64,000 nucleotides of DNA from DTU024 sp964518875 (GTDB taxonomy: Bacteria; Bacillota; Clostridia; Christensenellales; Aristaeellaceae). Both the position numbers and the translations under genes were made by a program. Positions 24,895 through 33,516 of the stretch are shown here, in pieces. The first letter of the stretch is position 1. Every line of letters begins with the position of its first letter. Where the stretch lies: positions 75,782 to 139,781 of the forward strand of contig CAZFHI010000003.1 in NCBI GenBank assembly GCA_964518875.1. The letters run 5' to 3'. Under the pieces are notes generated by a model. That model ran no database searches and had not been told where the DNA came from. It was given only the letters and a program-made list of their open reading frames with translations.

Positions 24895-25272
24895 TCATTT
24901 TTCCTGTTTATTTAATTTATCCTCCGCCCACGCCTTAAGCACGTTTGCGTGATTGCATTCTTTGTCCTTTGCAGCGTAGAGAAAAGTAACAGGTCCTTCT
25001 TGTAAAGCCGCTCGCAGATTTTCAATAAAGCTTCCGGCCTCTTCGTTGTTTTCAAGCTCTTCCTCGTATTGAGAAGAAAACATTTCAAATCTGCCCGGAT
25101 CATGCGCAAACCATTTTCTAAGCTGCGTTGAAGGCGTTACGCTTTTAGCCCAATAGTCTATTTGGGCGGATTCCTTTTTTAATCCTCTTGGCCACAGGCG
25201 GTCTACAAGTATGCGCTTGCCGTCGTCTTCCGACTTTGCTTCATACACACGTTTGCATTTAATACTGTTCAT
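24895..25272 (-). CDS. DUF488-family protein
   Basis: This 125-residue cytosolic protein has the DUF488 hallmarks KRVYEAKSEDDGKRILVDRLWPRGL and FLYAAKDKECNHA. The biochemical role is unknown. Its start lies inside the end of the CRP/FNR-family regulator gene (14-bp overlap), so the two are translated from one message and it is a likely member of that regulon. The start is ATG. Confidence 0.88.
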   Translation of the reverse strand: MNSIKCKRVYEAKSEDDGKRILVDRLWPRGLKKESAQIDYWAKSVTPSTQLRKWFAHDPGRFEMFSSQYEEELENNEEAGSFIENLRAALQEGPVTFLYAAKDKECNHANVLKAWAEDKLNKQEK

Positions 25273-25948
25273 AAATATTATCTCTCCTGTTTAAAATAAA
25301 TTCGCTTTTGCGGCATTTTATAAGTCCGTCCCTGCGCATCTTACTAAGCTCGTTTGACATGGCGCTGCGGTCCACGCCAAGATAATCGGCAAGCTGCTGC
25401 CTGTTAAACGGTATGGTAAAGTGCATTGAGCCATGCTCCGCCGCTTGCTCTGACAAGTATGAAAGAAGACGGCTCCTTATAGATTTTGGAGCTATATGCA
25501 TCATGCGCTCGGAAAGAGCGAGGTTTTTTTCTGCAGATATGCAAAGCATGTTCTGTATAATCCGGTGGTGAAATGAACACGCGCTTTCGCATGTGGTAAG
25601 CAGGCTTTGCATGTTCAGAAAAAGTATTTCGCATTTTTCAGACGCTAACACATCGCAAATAAGCTCTTTTCCTTTAATCGCCGCATAGTTTTCCCCAAAA
25701 ACCTCGCCCCTCTCAACGTGAGCAAATATTTGGCTTTCTCCCCAGTAGAAGTTTACGACTATGTTTACGCTGCCTGACAATACCATACCCACTTCGCTTA
25801 TAGCAGATCCTGCTGAAAAAATAATTTCTCCTTTTTGAAATTCTTTTTTGTACGCCCCTATGCAGCTTAATATGCGCTTTAATTCATCCTCGCTTACTCC
25901 ATTAAACAATTGAGTGCCCATTAAAAAAATATCATCCAGAAAAATCAC
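25259..25948 (-). CDS. CRP/FNR-family transcriptional regulator
   Basis: This 229-residue regulator has a cyclic-nucleotide-binding fold (about 15-125) and a C-terminal winged helix whose recognition region is RQQLADYLGVDRSAMSNELSKM. It lacks the N-terminal Cys cluster of FNR, so another ligand or cofactor (heme is known for the related HcpR) must be sensed. The GTG start directly abuts the GGAAGG motif, so the exact start is doubtful. A GTTGTTAAAACAAC palindrome lies six bases upstream of the start codon, suggesting autorepression. Confidence 0.88.
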   Translation of the reverse strand: MIFLDDIFLMGTQLFNGVSEDELKRILSCIGAYKKEFQKGEIIFSAGSAISEVGMVLSGSVNIVVNFYWGESQIFAHVERGEVFGENYAAIKGKELICDVLASEKCEILFLNMQSLLTTCESACSFHHRIIQNMLCISAEKNLALSERMMHIAPKSIRSRLLSYLSEQAAEHGSMHFTIPFNRQQLADYLGVDRSAMSNELSKMRRDGLIKCRKSEFILNRRDNIYEQY

Positions 25949-25953
25949 CTTCC

Positions 25954-25967
25954 GTTGTTAAAACAAC
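25954..25967. promoter_or_regulatory. CRP/FNR-type operator between the regulator and DUF1858 genes
   Basis: This GTTGTTAAAACAAC palindrome is identical to the one at 23241. For the rightward gene, TATAGT at 25990-25995 is a 5/6 match to the -10 consensus. It puts the operator centre at -41.5, exactly as at the DUF438 gene. For the leftward regulator gene the site lies within the leader. Confidence 0.75.
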
Positions 25968-26029
25968 ATAATTATTTCTTGAATTATATTATAGTAATAG
26001 TGTAAAATCAAGTACGGGAGGATTGTAGA

Positions 26030-26245
26030 ATGGAAAAAACTTACGTAAACGAAAAAACGCTTGTAGGCGAAATAGTTAATCAATACCCTGAAGCCATAGA
26101 CGTTTTGCTCGATATGGGCATGCATTGCCTGGGCTGCCCCGCTTCACAGGGCGAATCCCTTGAGGACGCGTGCGCTGTACACAGCATAGCCGTTGACGGT
26201 ATTTTAGAAAAGATTAACGGCAGGATAGCTGAAAGCAGGAAATAA
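26030..26245 (+). CDS. DUF1858 small redox-type protein
   Basis: This 71-residue protein consists of one DUF1858 domain (VNEKTLVGEIVNQYPEA, then MHCLGCPAS). The CLGC pair plus a later Cys (DAC) suggests thiol redox or metal chemistry. Similar small proteins are often encoded beside hybrid-cluster protein or DUF438 genes. The ATG follows GGGAGGA. It is transcribed divergently from the CRP/FNR regulator across a shared operator and ends at a perfect palindrome terminator. Confidence 0.85.
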   Translation: MEKTYVNEKTLVGEIVNQYPEAIDVLLDMGMHCLGCPASQGESLEDACAVHSIAVDGILEKINGRIAESRK

Positions 26246-26261
26246 GCTTTTCAAGCTTCCA

Positions 26262-26295
26262 AAAACGCCCGACGCTATATAGCGTCGGGCGTTTT
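26262..26295. terminator. Perfect-palindrome bidirectional terminator
   Basis: A 34-bp perfect palindrome (GACGCTAT mirrored at the centre, outer arms AAAACGCCC / GGGCGTTTT) follows the DUF1858 gene. The T-rich arm makes it an intrinsic terminator on either strand. Confidence 0.8.
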
Positions 26296-26459
26296 CAGCA
26301 ATTGAATAATGTTCATATTATTTTATTAAAATTCAAGCGTTCAGCCGCTTTATTGAATATATTATTTTTTTAATCAGGCGCTGTTTTAATTTTATTATCC
26401 AGTGTTAATAAGGCATATGTAAAAAATCAAAGCGAGCCATCATAAAAAGGGCATTTTCC

Positions 26460-26488
26460 TTGACAGTATTCGCTTTGTGCATTAAAAT
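26460..26488 (+). promoter_or_regulatory. Promoter of the peptidoglycan-binding protein gene
   Basis: TTGACA, 17 bp, then TAAAAT lies 30 bp before the start codon. It probably also drives cmk and plsC. The rest of 26296-26459 shows no gene. Confidence 0.7.
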
Positions 26489-26518
26489 ACAAAATATATG
26501 ATTTACTGGAGGCTTCCT

Positions 26519-29509
26519 ATGAAAAAATATGTTTTTTGCCGCATTACCGTTCTGGTGCTTGCATTAGCCATGCTTGTGCCTGCATTCCCGGTTTTTTCAA
26601 CAGGCGGTTTCCCTTTTGTCGCATATACGTTTCAAAATACGCCTATGAAAAGCTCTTCAGACGATAACGCCGCTGAAGTCATGCAGGTTCCCATTGGCTC
26701 GGCCGTCGCCGTAATAGGCGAAGAATCCGGCTTCTACATCGTCATATACGAAGGAAAAACAGGCTATATATTAAAAGAAAGTCTCCTTAACGAAATGCCT
26801 GATCTTCCTAAAGTAGATACGTCAGATATAAGCAAGGAAGAGCTTGCTTCCTACGCAAATTATACAAGCCTTTCAGAAGGTTCCTCAGGCGATTCTGTAA
26901 AAGCCCTGCAGGGAGCGCTAAAAGAGCTTGGTTTCCACAGCGGCAAGGTGGACGGCAAGTTTGGCCCTGCTACGAAAAAGTCCGTTTCAAGCTTCCAAAA
27001 GAAAAACAAATTAACCGCAACAGGCATTGCAGATGCGCAGATGCAGCACCTTTTGTTTGAAGGCAAGCCGCTGAATTCGCGCGGCAAAAAGACGCAGGTT
27101 AAAACTCTGGCTGTTTCTGCCGAAGTCCTGAGACCCGGAGATAAGGGAATTCCTGTTGAAAATCTGCAGAAACGTCTTAAAGAGCTTGGGTATCACACGG
27201 GCAAAATAGACGGCAAATACGGCAGAAACACAGAAAAATCCGTAAGAGCCTTCCAAAAAGACAATAAACTTAAGGTAGACGGCAAGGCGGGACAGAAAAC
27301 TCAGGAAGCGCTCTACAACAGCGCGGCGCTTCCAAAAGGCGCAACTCCTACCCCGCGCCCGGTAGTTCCCACAGACGCGCCGCAGGATTCGTCAGGAAAC
27401 AACGATTATCCAGACGCGCCTTTCCCAGATACAAACGCCGAACCTGTATACCCGTACAATACAACCACTAACGATTCAGTAAATTTAAGAAAGCGCGCTT
27501 CCGTGCGCTCAACGCGCTTAGCTACCGTTCCCAACGGCGCTTCAATAGAAGTAATCAAAACATCCGGAGATTTTCTATATATTTCTTATAAAAGCCGCAA
27601 GGGCTACGTAATGGCTCAGTATGTAAACATTCCGGAGCAGTATCTGCCGGGCGAATCGTTCAAGTACGACAGCGAAGCAAGGGTTCGCTATGAAACGCTC
27701 GCCAAAGGCGTTTCTGGTTCGCTTGTAAAAACGCTTCAGCAGGCTCTTAAGGAGCTTGGCTTCTTCAATAAAACAGAAGACGGCGTTTACGGCAGCGATA
27801 CTATAACAGCCGTAAAGGATTTCCAAACTAAAAACGGCTATAAGGCGACAGGCGTTGCGCTTCCTGAAATGCAGAAGCTTATTTACGAGGGCAAACCGCG
27901 CAATTCTAAAAACAGGAAAATATATGTGGATATACTCCCGCCAATACCAAACCCTGATATGCAGATAGGCGACAAGGGCGACGCGGTGGCAGACCTTCAG
28001 CAGACGCTTACAACGCTCGGGTTTTACAAAGGAGAAATAGACGGCGTATATGGGCGTTCCACGTCAAACGCCGTAAAGGCTTACCAAAAGGCCCACTCCA
28101 TAAGACAGACGGGCAAAATGAATAAATTTACATGGCTGTCGCTTGAAGCAAACATGCAAACCCCTTCGCCTGGCAACAGCGGCCCGCAGTATGAGCTTAA
28201 CGAAAGCAATGTAATAGTTATGCGCAAAGGCACGCGCGGTCTTGCCGTAACGCGCCTTGAAGAAAGGCTTATAGAGCTTGGCTATTATGACCGTACGCCA
28301 AACGGCATTTATGAAAACCAGGATATGGACGCAGTAAGGCAGTTCCAGAGGAACAACGGCTTTACAAGCTCCGGCATAGCAGACCTTTATACTCAAAGGG
28401 CTTTGTTCAGCGAAAACGCGTTGCCAGCGAGCAAAAACCCGCCAGGCGACTGGCAAAGCATAGCAAGCCCCGCCCCAACTACATTCGTTCCTACGCCGCC
28501 CCCTGTATATGCGCTTTTAAAAATAGGCTCTAAAGGCAGCGATGTAACGCAGCTTCAAAACAGGCTTAAATCTCTCGGCTACCTTACGGGCAAGGCGGAC
28601 GGCATTTACGGAACGCAGACAGCACTTGCCGTTACCTCTTTCCAAAAGGCTAACAATCTTAAGGCAGACGGCATGGCGGGCCAGGATACTTTGACTGCGC
28701 TTTACAGCAATAACGCCGTCGCTCAAACGCCCGGCAATAATACGCAGCAAAATCAAGGTAATTTTACGCGTAACCTGCGCATGGGAACGCGCGGCGAGGA
28801 TGTCGCCGCAGCCCAAAGGCGCCTTATAAGCTTAAAGTATTTATCCGGAGCGGCGGACGGAATATTCGGCCCTGCAACCGCGCTTGCAGTGCGGTCTTTC
28901 CAGGAATCAAACAGCCTTAAGCAGGACGGAATAGTAGGTTCACTTACATGGGCAAAACTTCATTCCGGAAACGCCGTAGCCAAGGATAATATAAGCATTA
29001 TTCCGCCTGTCGTACCAGGCACAAACAATAACAATCAAAACAATGTTCAGCCTCCCGCTTTCACCGCCCCCAGGGCTAAAGAAGTACGCTTTGCTCTATG
29101 GGATAACGAAGTCAGGGCGCACAGCAGAAAACTTCCCGACGTTATAGTGTACGACTTTTTGAGCGGCGGGCACTACAATGTGAATGTATTCAGCAACGGC
29201 AATCACGCGGAAGCTGAGCCTGTAACAAGAGAAGATACTGAAACCATGAGGAAGCTTTTAGGCAAGGACAACTGGACGCCAAGACCTGTATGGATCATGT
29301 TCTCCGACGGACGCGTATACATGGCTTCAACGCACAGCCGCGGGCATGAAGTGGACCATAACCCGAATAACGGCTTGTCCGGCCATATCTGCATACACTA
29401 TCCGAGGGAAATGAGCGTAGCTGAAAAAGTAGGTCCTTATGCCGTTTCGCATCAGAACGCTATTTTAGCAGGCTGGGATCTAACACAGTCTATGGCGGTT
29501 AAAGAATAA
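26519..29509 (+). CDS. Secreted protein with seven peptidoglycan-binding repeats, SH3 domains and an HxCxH catalytic-like domain
   Basis: This 996-residue exported protein has a signal peptide (about 1-30) and an N-terminal SH3-like domain (about 40-90). PG_binding_1 repeats start near residues 116, 204, 392, 480, 565, 664 and 752, each with a LKELGF...DG-x-YG-x-x-T...FQ pattern. A second SH3 lies near 314. Pro/Thr linkers separate modules. The last 150 residues form a distinct domain with HSRGHEVDHNPNN and GHICIHYP near 954, whose His/Cys/His pattern resembles an L,D-transpeptidase or Cys-hydrolase active site. The ATG follows CTGGAGG. The stop overlaps the cmk start. Confidence 0.88.
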   Translation: MKKYVFCRITVLVLALAMLVPAFPVFSTGGFPFVAYTFQNTPMKSSSDDNAAEVMQVPIGSAVAVIGEESGFYIVIYEGKTGYILKESLLNEMPDLPKVDTSDISKEELASYANYTSLSEGSSGDSVKALQGALKELGFHSGKVDGKFGPATKKSVSSFQKKNKLTATGIADAQMQHLLFEGKPLNSRGKKTQVKTLAVSAEVLRPGDKGIPVENLQKRLKELGYHTGKIDGKYGRNTEKSVRAFQKDNKLKVDGKAGQKTQEALYNSAALPKGATPTPRPVVPTDAPQDSSGNNDYPDAPFPDTNAEPVYPYNTTTNDSVNLRKRASVRSTRLATVPNGASIEVIKTSGDFLYISYKSRKGYVMAQYVNIPEQYLPGESFKYDSEARVRYETLAKGVSGSLVKTLQQALKELGFFNKTEDGVYGSDTITAVKDFQTKNGYKATGVALPEMQKLIYEGKPRNSKNRKIYVDILPPIPNPDMQIGDKGDAVADLQQTLTTLGFYKGEIDGVYGRSTSNAVKAYQKAHSIRQTGKMNKFTWLSLEANMQTPSPGNSGPQYELNESNVIVMRKGTRGLAVTRLEERLIELGYYDRTPNGIYENQDMDAVRQFQRNNGFTSSGIADLYTQRALFSENALPASKNPPGDWQSIASPAPTTFVPTPPPVYALLKIGSKGSDVTQLQNRLKSLGYLTGKADGIYGTQTALAVTSFQKANNLKADGMAGQDTLTALYSNNAVAQTPGNNTQQNQGNFTRNLRMGTRGEDVAAAQRRLISLKYLSGAADGIFGPATALAVRSFQESNSLKQDGIVGSLTWAKLHSGNAVAKDNISIIPPVVPGTNNNNQNNVQPPAFTAPRAKEVRFALWDNEVRAHSRKLPDVIVYDFLSGGHYNVNVFSNGNHAEAEPVTREDTETMRKLLGKDNWTPRPVWIMFSDGRVYMASTHSRGHEVDHNPNNGLSGHICIHYPREMSVAEKVGPYAVSHQNAILAGWDLTQSMAVKE

Positions 29510-30201
29510 TGAACGAAAAGCATTTGCTTATCGCAGTCGACGGCCCGGTTGGTTCCGGCAAAACAAGCCTTTGCAATTGTGTTGCATCAAGGCTCAATAT
29601 ACTTCATCTTGACACAGGGGCGATGTACCGCGCTGTGGGCTTAGCGGCGCTTCAAAGCGGCGTTTCGCCCGACGATGAAGAAAAAGTATCGCGTCTGTGC
29701 CTTGAAGGCAAGGCGGTTGTAGATGCAAAATACAATAATAACAAACAAATAACTTTGTTAAACGGCGTTGACGTTTCAGACGCTATCCGCACGGAGGAAG
29801 CAGGCCTTGCCGCTTCTTCCGTTTCACGTTTTGCAGCCGTTCGCAAATATCTTGTGCATATGCAGCGCAAAATCGCGCAAAAGCAAAGCGTCATAATGGA
29901 CGGGCGGGATATTGGCACTGTTGTGCTTAAAGAAGCGCCTGTCAAAATATTTTTAACGGCAAGCCCTGAAGTGCGCGCGCAAAGAAGATACAGACAGCTT
30001 TTAAAAAAAGGGCTCGCGCCTGATTTAGAGCACGTTCTGCAAGATCTTAAAAGGCGCGACGTCCAGGACAGCACAAGGGAAATTGATCCATTAAAAAAGG
30101 CATGCGATGCAGTTGTTTTAGACACGAGCAATCTCAGCTTTGAAGAGTCCGTCCAGGCAATTATAGCAGAGGTAGATAAGGTGTATGGCGCAAAAAAATA
30201 A
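29509..30201 (+). CDS. cmk: Cytidylate kinase
   Basis: This 230-residue cytosolic enzyme phosphorylates CMP and dCMP. The P-loop GPVGSGKTS is at residues 12-20, LDTGAMYRAV at about 36 and MDGRDIGTVV near 132; a lid segment with paired Arg (RAQRRYRQL) follows. Start and upstream stop share one base (TAATG). The cmk-plsC-ispH/S1 order is a familiar Clostridia arrangement. Confidence 0.96.
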   Translation: MNEKHLLIAVDGPVGSGKTSLCNCVASRLNILHLDTGAMYRAVGLAALQSGVSPDDEEKVSRLCLEGKAVVDAKYNNNKQITLLNGVDVSDAIRTEEAGLAASSVSRFAAVRKYLVHMQRKIAQKQSVIMDGRDIGTVVLKEAPVKIFLTASPEVRAQRRYRQLLKKGLAPDLEHVLQDLKRRDVQDSTREIDPLKKACDAVVLDTSNLSFEESVQAIIAEVDKVYGAKK

Positions 30202-30820
30202 TCCTGACAGGAACGTTTTTTATACTGTCGCATGGTGGATACTGTACATATTTTCCAAAGTATTCTACCCGTCAAGATGCTTTGGCAAAGAGCACTTCAA
30301 CAGAGAAAACCCATACATCATAGTAAGCGCTCATCAAAGCGTGCTCGACCCTGTGCTAATTGCAATCAACAACAAATGGCACCAGATACGTTTTTTAGGC
30401 AAGACTTCCCTGCGCAATTTTTTTATTATGCGCTGGGTTGTCGACGGCCTCGGCATGATACCAGTTGAAAGAAAATCTGCCGATATAGGGGCTATGCGCG
30501 CGTGCCTTAAGGCGCTTAAGCAAAACTACGTTCTTTGCATATTCCCTGAAGGAACACGTAAAAAAACTCATGAGCTTAATGATTTGGAAAGCGGCGCAGG
30601 GCTTATAGCGTTAAAAAGCCAGGCGCCTGTTATACCGGTTTATTTTGACAGAAAGCCAAGAATCTTTCGCCGCACCAACATATACGTAGGAAGCGAAGTT
30701 CCGTTTGACGATTTGATTCCGCTTGGCACAAGCAAGGACGTTTGTTTAAAGCTAATGGAAAGAATAAGAACGGCGACGCTTGATCTTTCGGAAAAGGCAG
30801 GTAAAAAGTTTGTAAAATGA
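30185..30820 (+). CDS. plsC: 1-acyl-sn-glycerol-3-phosphate acyltransferase
   Basis: This 211-residue membrane-associated enzyme converts lysophosphatidic acid to phosphatidic acid in phospholipid synthesis. H50-x4-D55 in AHQSVLD is the catalytic motif, and FPEGTR at about 120-125 binds the glycerol phosphate. One N-terminal hydrophobic helix (about 12-28) anchors it. It overlaps cmk by 17 bp. Confidence 0.93.
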   Translation: MAQKNNPDRNVFYTVAWWILYIFSKVFYPSRCFGKEHFNRENPYIIVSAHQSVLDPVLIAINNKWHQIRFLGKTSLRNFFIMRWVVDGLGMIPVERKSADIGAMRACLKALKQNYVLCIFPEGTRKKTHELNDLESGAGLIALKSQAPVIPVYFDRKPRIFRRTNIYVGSEVPFDDLIPLGTSKDVCLKLMERIRTATLDLSEKAGKKFVK

Positions 30821-30843
30821 GTAATTTGGATACAGCCTTTTTA

Positions 30844-30872
30844 TTGACTAAAAAACAATTTTGGTGTAAGCT
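30844..30872 (+). promoter_or_regulatory. Possible internal promoter of ispH-S1
   Basis: TTGACT, 17 bp, then a weak TAAGCT lies in the only sizeable gap of the cmk-plsC-ispH run. It could give extra transcription of the S1-containing gene. Confidence 0.4.
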
Positions 30873-30884
30873 TTTAGAGGAGTT

Positions 30885-33299
30885 ATGCAGCTGATTATTG
30901 CAAAGCATGCGGGTTACTGTATGGGTGTGCGGCTCGCAGTGTCAAAGGCGCTCAGCGTAGCCGAAAAAGCTCAGGCTCAGGGTTTAAAATGTGTTTCTCT
31001 TGGAAACCTTATAAACAACCCTATCGCAGTTGAGAGCTTTAAGAAAAAGGGCCTTGTACCAATACATTCAGCAGACGAGGCAAAGGACGCGGTTCTTGTA
31101 ATAAGGAGCCACGGAGTATCCGAAAGGGTAATGCAAGAAGCTGCATCCACAGCAAAGCTTGTGCAGGACTGCACATGTCCCTTTGTAAAGCGGCTGCACG
31201 AAAGCGTTTTGAACTACAGCCTTAGCGGCAAGCCTGTGATAATAATCGGCGATAAGAATCACCCGGAGATTATAGGCACGGCCGGCTGGTGCCGGGGCGA
31301 CACATATATTATTTCTTCAGCTGAAGAAATAAGCAGCCTGCCCCCTACGCTTGACGAAGCGCTTGTGGTCGCGCAGACCACATTCCCAGAGCACGCTTTT
31401 GAAGAAATAGCAGCAGGCTTAAAAAAGCGCTTCCCACACGTCAGGAGCATGAACACCATATGCTCCGCTACGAAGCGCCGCCAGCAGGAAGCTAAAGAAA
31501 TAGCTTCATATGCAGACTGCATGGTGGTAGTTGGAAGCAAAAGCAGCTCCAACACACTCAAGCTTTACGAAACATGCCTTGCGCATTGCTCCGAATCTTA
31601 TTTGGTGGAACGTGCGGCGGAACTCCCGTCTCACTTATTGCAACCCGATAGGGATATAAAAATTGGAATCACCGCCGGCGCATCCACACCGGAATGGTTA
31701 CTTAAGGAGGTAGTCGACATAATGAACGACAACGAACGCATCGACCAGGTAGAGAATGGTCAACCCGAAACTTCAGAAACAACGCAAGAAGCTGTTGTTT
31801 CAGACCCGCACGAGCAGCCCGCAGTGCCTGTGGCACAACAAGATAACAGCGCGGAAGATAAGACTGTGCAGGTAGAACAAATCACCGGCGACCCACACGA
31901 AGCCGACGATCAATCAGAGCCTACGCAGGAAGCTGCAAGCGAGCCTGAAGCGGCTGAAGAAGCTGCTGAAGAGGGTGCGAACGCTCCTCAGGAACCTGCG
32001 GAAGAAGAAAAAGATGCAGCCACAGGCGAAGCTAAAGAAGAAACACCTTCAACGCCCAAGACCCTCTTGCAGGAAGCTGTGGATAATTTTGCAAAGATCC
32101 GCCAGGGCCAGGAGGTCGAAGGCAAGGTTGTGCAGATTACAGATGACGAAGTGTGTGTAAACATAGGCTTTAAATCTGACGGCATAATGGCAAAATCAGA
32201 CCTGATAGACGAAAACGTCAAAATAGGCGATACTATCGAGGTCGAAATCGTAAAGGTAAACGACGGTGAAGGCAACGTAATAGTGTCCCAGCGCAATATA
32301 CTGCGCAGGCGCAAGTGGAACGAAATCGTAGAAAAATTCGAAAAAGGCGAAACCGTTGAAGGCCAGGTGCAGCGCATAGTAAAAGGCGGTCTTTTGGCCA
32401 CGGTGGATGGTTTCAGAACCTTCATACCGGCAAGCCACGTAGCGCGCCATTTCGTAGAAGACCTTAACTCCTTTGTCGGCAAGACTGTGCAGCTTAAAAT
32501 TCTTGAGCTTGACAACAAAAAGCGTCATATAGTTGCAAGCCGCAAGCAGCAGCTTATAGAAGAGCACGACAAGGCAAAGGAAGAAGCCTGGAGCAAGCTT
32601 AAGGTCGGCGAAGTAACAAAAGGCATAGTAAGGCGTTTCGCCAAGTTCGGCGCATTTGTAGACCTTGGCGGCGTGGACGGCTTAATACATATTTCTGACC
32701 TGAGCTGGGTTCGCGGCGTAAAGCCTGAAGACGTGCTTAAGCCCAATACGGAAATCGACGTGCTTATACTCGGCCTTGACAGGGAAAGAGAGCGCATACA
32801 GCTTGGTTACAAGCAGCTGCAGCCAAAACCCTGGGATAATATAGAAGAAAAATACCCTGTGGGCTCAATAATAACAAGAAAAGTCGTACGCATATGCCCG
32901 TTTGGCGCGTTTGTAGAGCTTGAGCCCGGCGTAGACGGCCTTACCCATATTTCTCAAATCAGCACTCAGCGTGTGGAAAACATAGAAAGCGTACTTTCTC
33001 CAGGACAGGAAGTAACCGTTAAAATACTTTCCGTAGACCCTGAAGCAAAGCGCATCAGCTTAAGCATACGCCAGGCGCTTGAAGAAAAGGCCTTTGAAGA
33101 TAACGACGATATACCCGGCCTTGATTTAACAGAGGACGAGCTCCCCTACGAATCAACTATGGCGACCGCGTTTAAAGAAGCGCTCGGCGAAAAAGAAGGC
33201 GCGAATGAGCCTGAAGAAGCCGAAAGCTCCGAATCAAGCGAACAGCCCGAGCAGGAAAACGAATCCGCTACGGATGATTCAAGCGAAGAAAACAACTAA
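30885..33299 (+). CDS. ispH: IspH fused to a four-domain S1 RNA-binding protein
   Basis: This 804-residue protein joins two functions. Residues 1-282 are HMBPP reductase, the last step of the MEP isoprenoid pathway; cluster cysteines lie in GYCMGVR (C12), CTCPFVK (about 97) and TICSATK (about 191). An acidic, Gln/Glu/Ala-rich linker covers about 285-395. Four S1 OB domains follow, matching a short ribosomal protein S1, and an acidic tail ends the protein. The fusion is known from Clostridia. No stop or frameshift separates the halves. The start follows AGAGGAG. Confidence 0.95.
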   Translation: MQLIIAKHAGYCMGVRLAVSKALSVAEKAQAQGLKCVSLGNLINNPIAVESFKKKGLVPIHSADEAKDAVLVIRSHGVSERVMQEAASTAKLVQDCTCPFVKRLHESVLNYSLSGKPVIIIGDKNHPEIIGTAGWCRGDTYIISSAEEISSLPPTLDEALVVAQTTFPEHAFEEIAAGLKKRFPHVRSMNTICSATKRRQQEAKEIASYADCMVVVGSKSSSNTLKLYETCLAHCSESYLVERAAELPSHLLQPDRDIKIGITAGASTPEWLLKEVVDIMNDNERIDQVENGQPETSETTQEAVVSDPHEQPAVPVAQQDNSAEDKTVQVEQITGDPHEADDQSEPTQEAASEPEAAEEAAEEGANAPQEPAEEEKDAATGEAKEETPSTPKTLLQEAVDNFAKIRQGQEVEGKVVQITDDEVCVNIGFKSDGIMAKSDLIDENVKIGDTIEVEIVKVNDGEGNVIVSQRNILRRRKWNEIVEKFEKGETVEGQVQRIVKGGLLATVDGFRTFIPASHVARHFVEDLNSFVGKTVQLKILELDNKKRHIVASRKQQLIEEHDKAKEEAWSKLKVGEVTKGIVRRFAKFGAFVDLGGVDGLIHISDLSWVRGVKPEDVLKPNTEIDVLILGLDRERERIQLGYKQLQPKPWDNIEEKYPVGSIITRKVVRICPFGAFVELEPGVDGLTHISQISTQRVENIESVLSPGQEVTVKILSVDPEAKRISLSIRQALEEKAFEDNDDIPGLDLTEDELPYESTMATAFKEALGEKEGANEPEEAESSESSEQPEQENESATDDSSEENN

Positions 33300-33318
33300 A
33301 GTTTTTGCTTATTAAAGC

Positions 33319-33342
33319 GCGCAGGCATTGCCTGCGCTTTTT
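33319..33342 (+). terminator. Intrinsic terminator after ispH-S1
   Basis: GCGCAGGC / GCCTGCGC with a 3-nt loop is followed by five T. Confidence 0.8.
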
Positions 33343-33448
33343 AAGTTTTTCGTAAAGCAATTTATAATGTTTTTTATTCACAATTTTTATTATTACTCGC
33401 ATTCGCTATTACCCTTTTCATACTTCAAACGCCGTAATCCTCTGATTG

Positions 33449-33477
33449 TTGCGAAAATAAAAAGAGTTAAGTATAAT
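33449..33477 (+). promoter_or_regulatory. Promoter of the murC-lepA operon
   Basis: TTGCGA, a 17-bp spacer and a perfect TATAAT lie about 40 bp before murC. It should drive murC, lepA and the zinc-ribbon protein. Confidence 0.7.
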
Positions 33478-33516
33478 ATGCTTATACTTTGCGGCAGAAG
33501 GAGGATGCTTTAGTTT

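Noticed and set aside
26262..26295. 34-bp perfect palindrome as a regulator operator
   Set aside because: It lies directly after a stop codon, has GC-rich arms with a T-rich flank and no adjacent promoter, so terminator function explains it.
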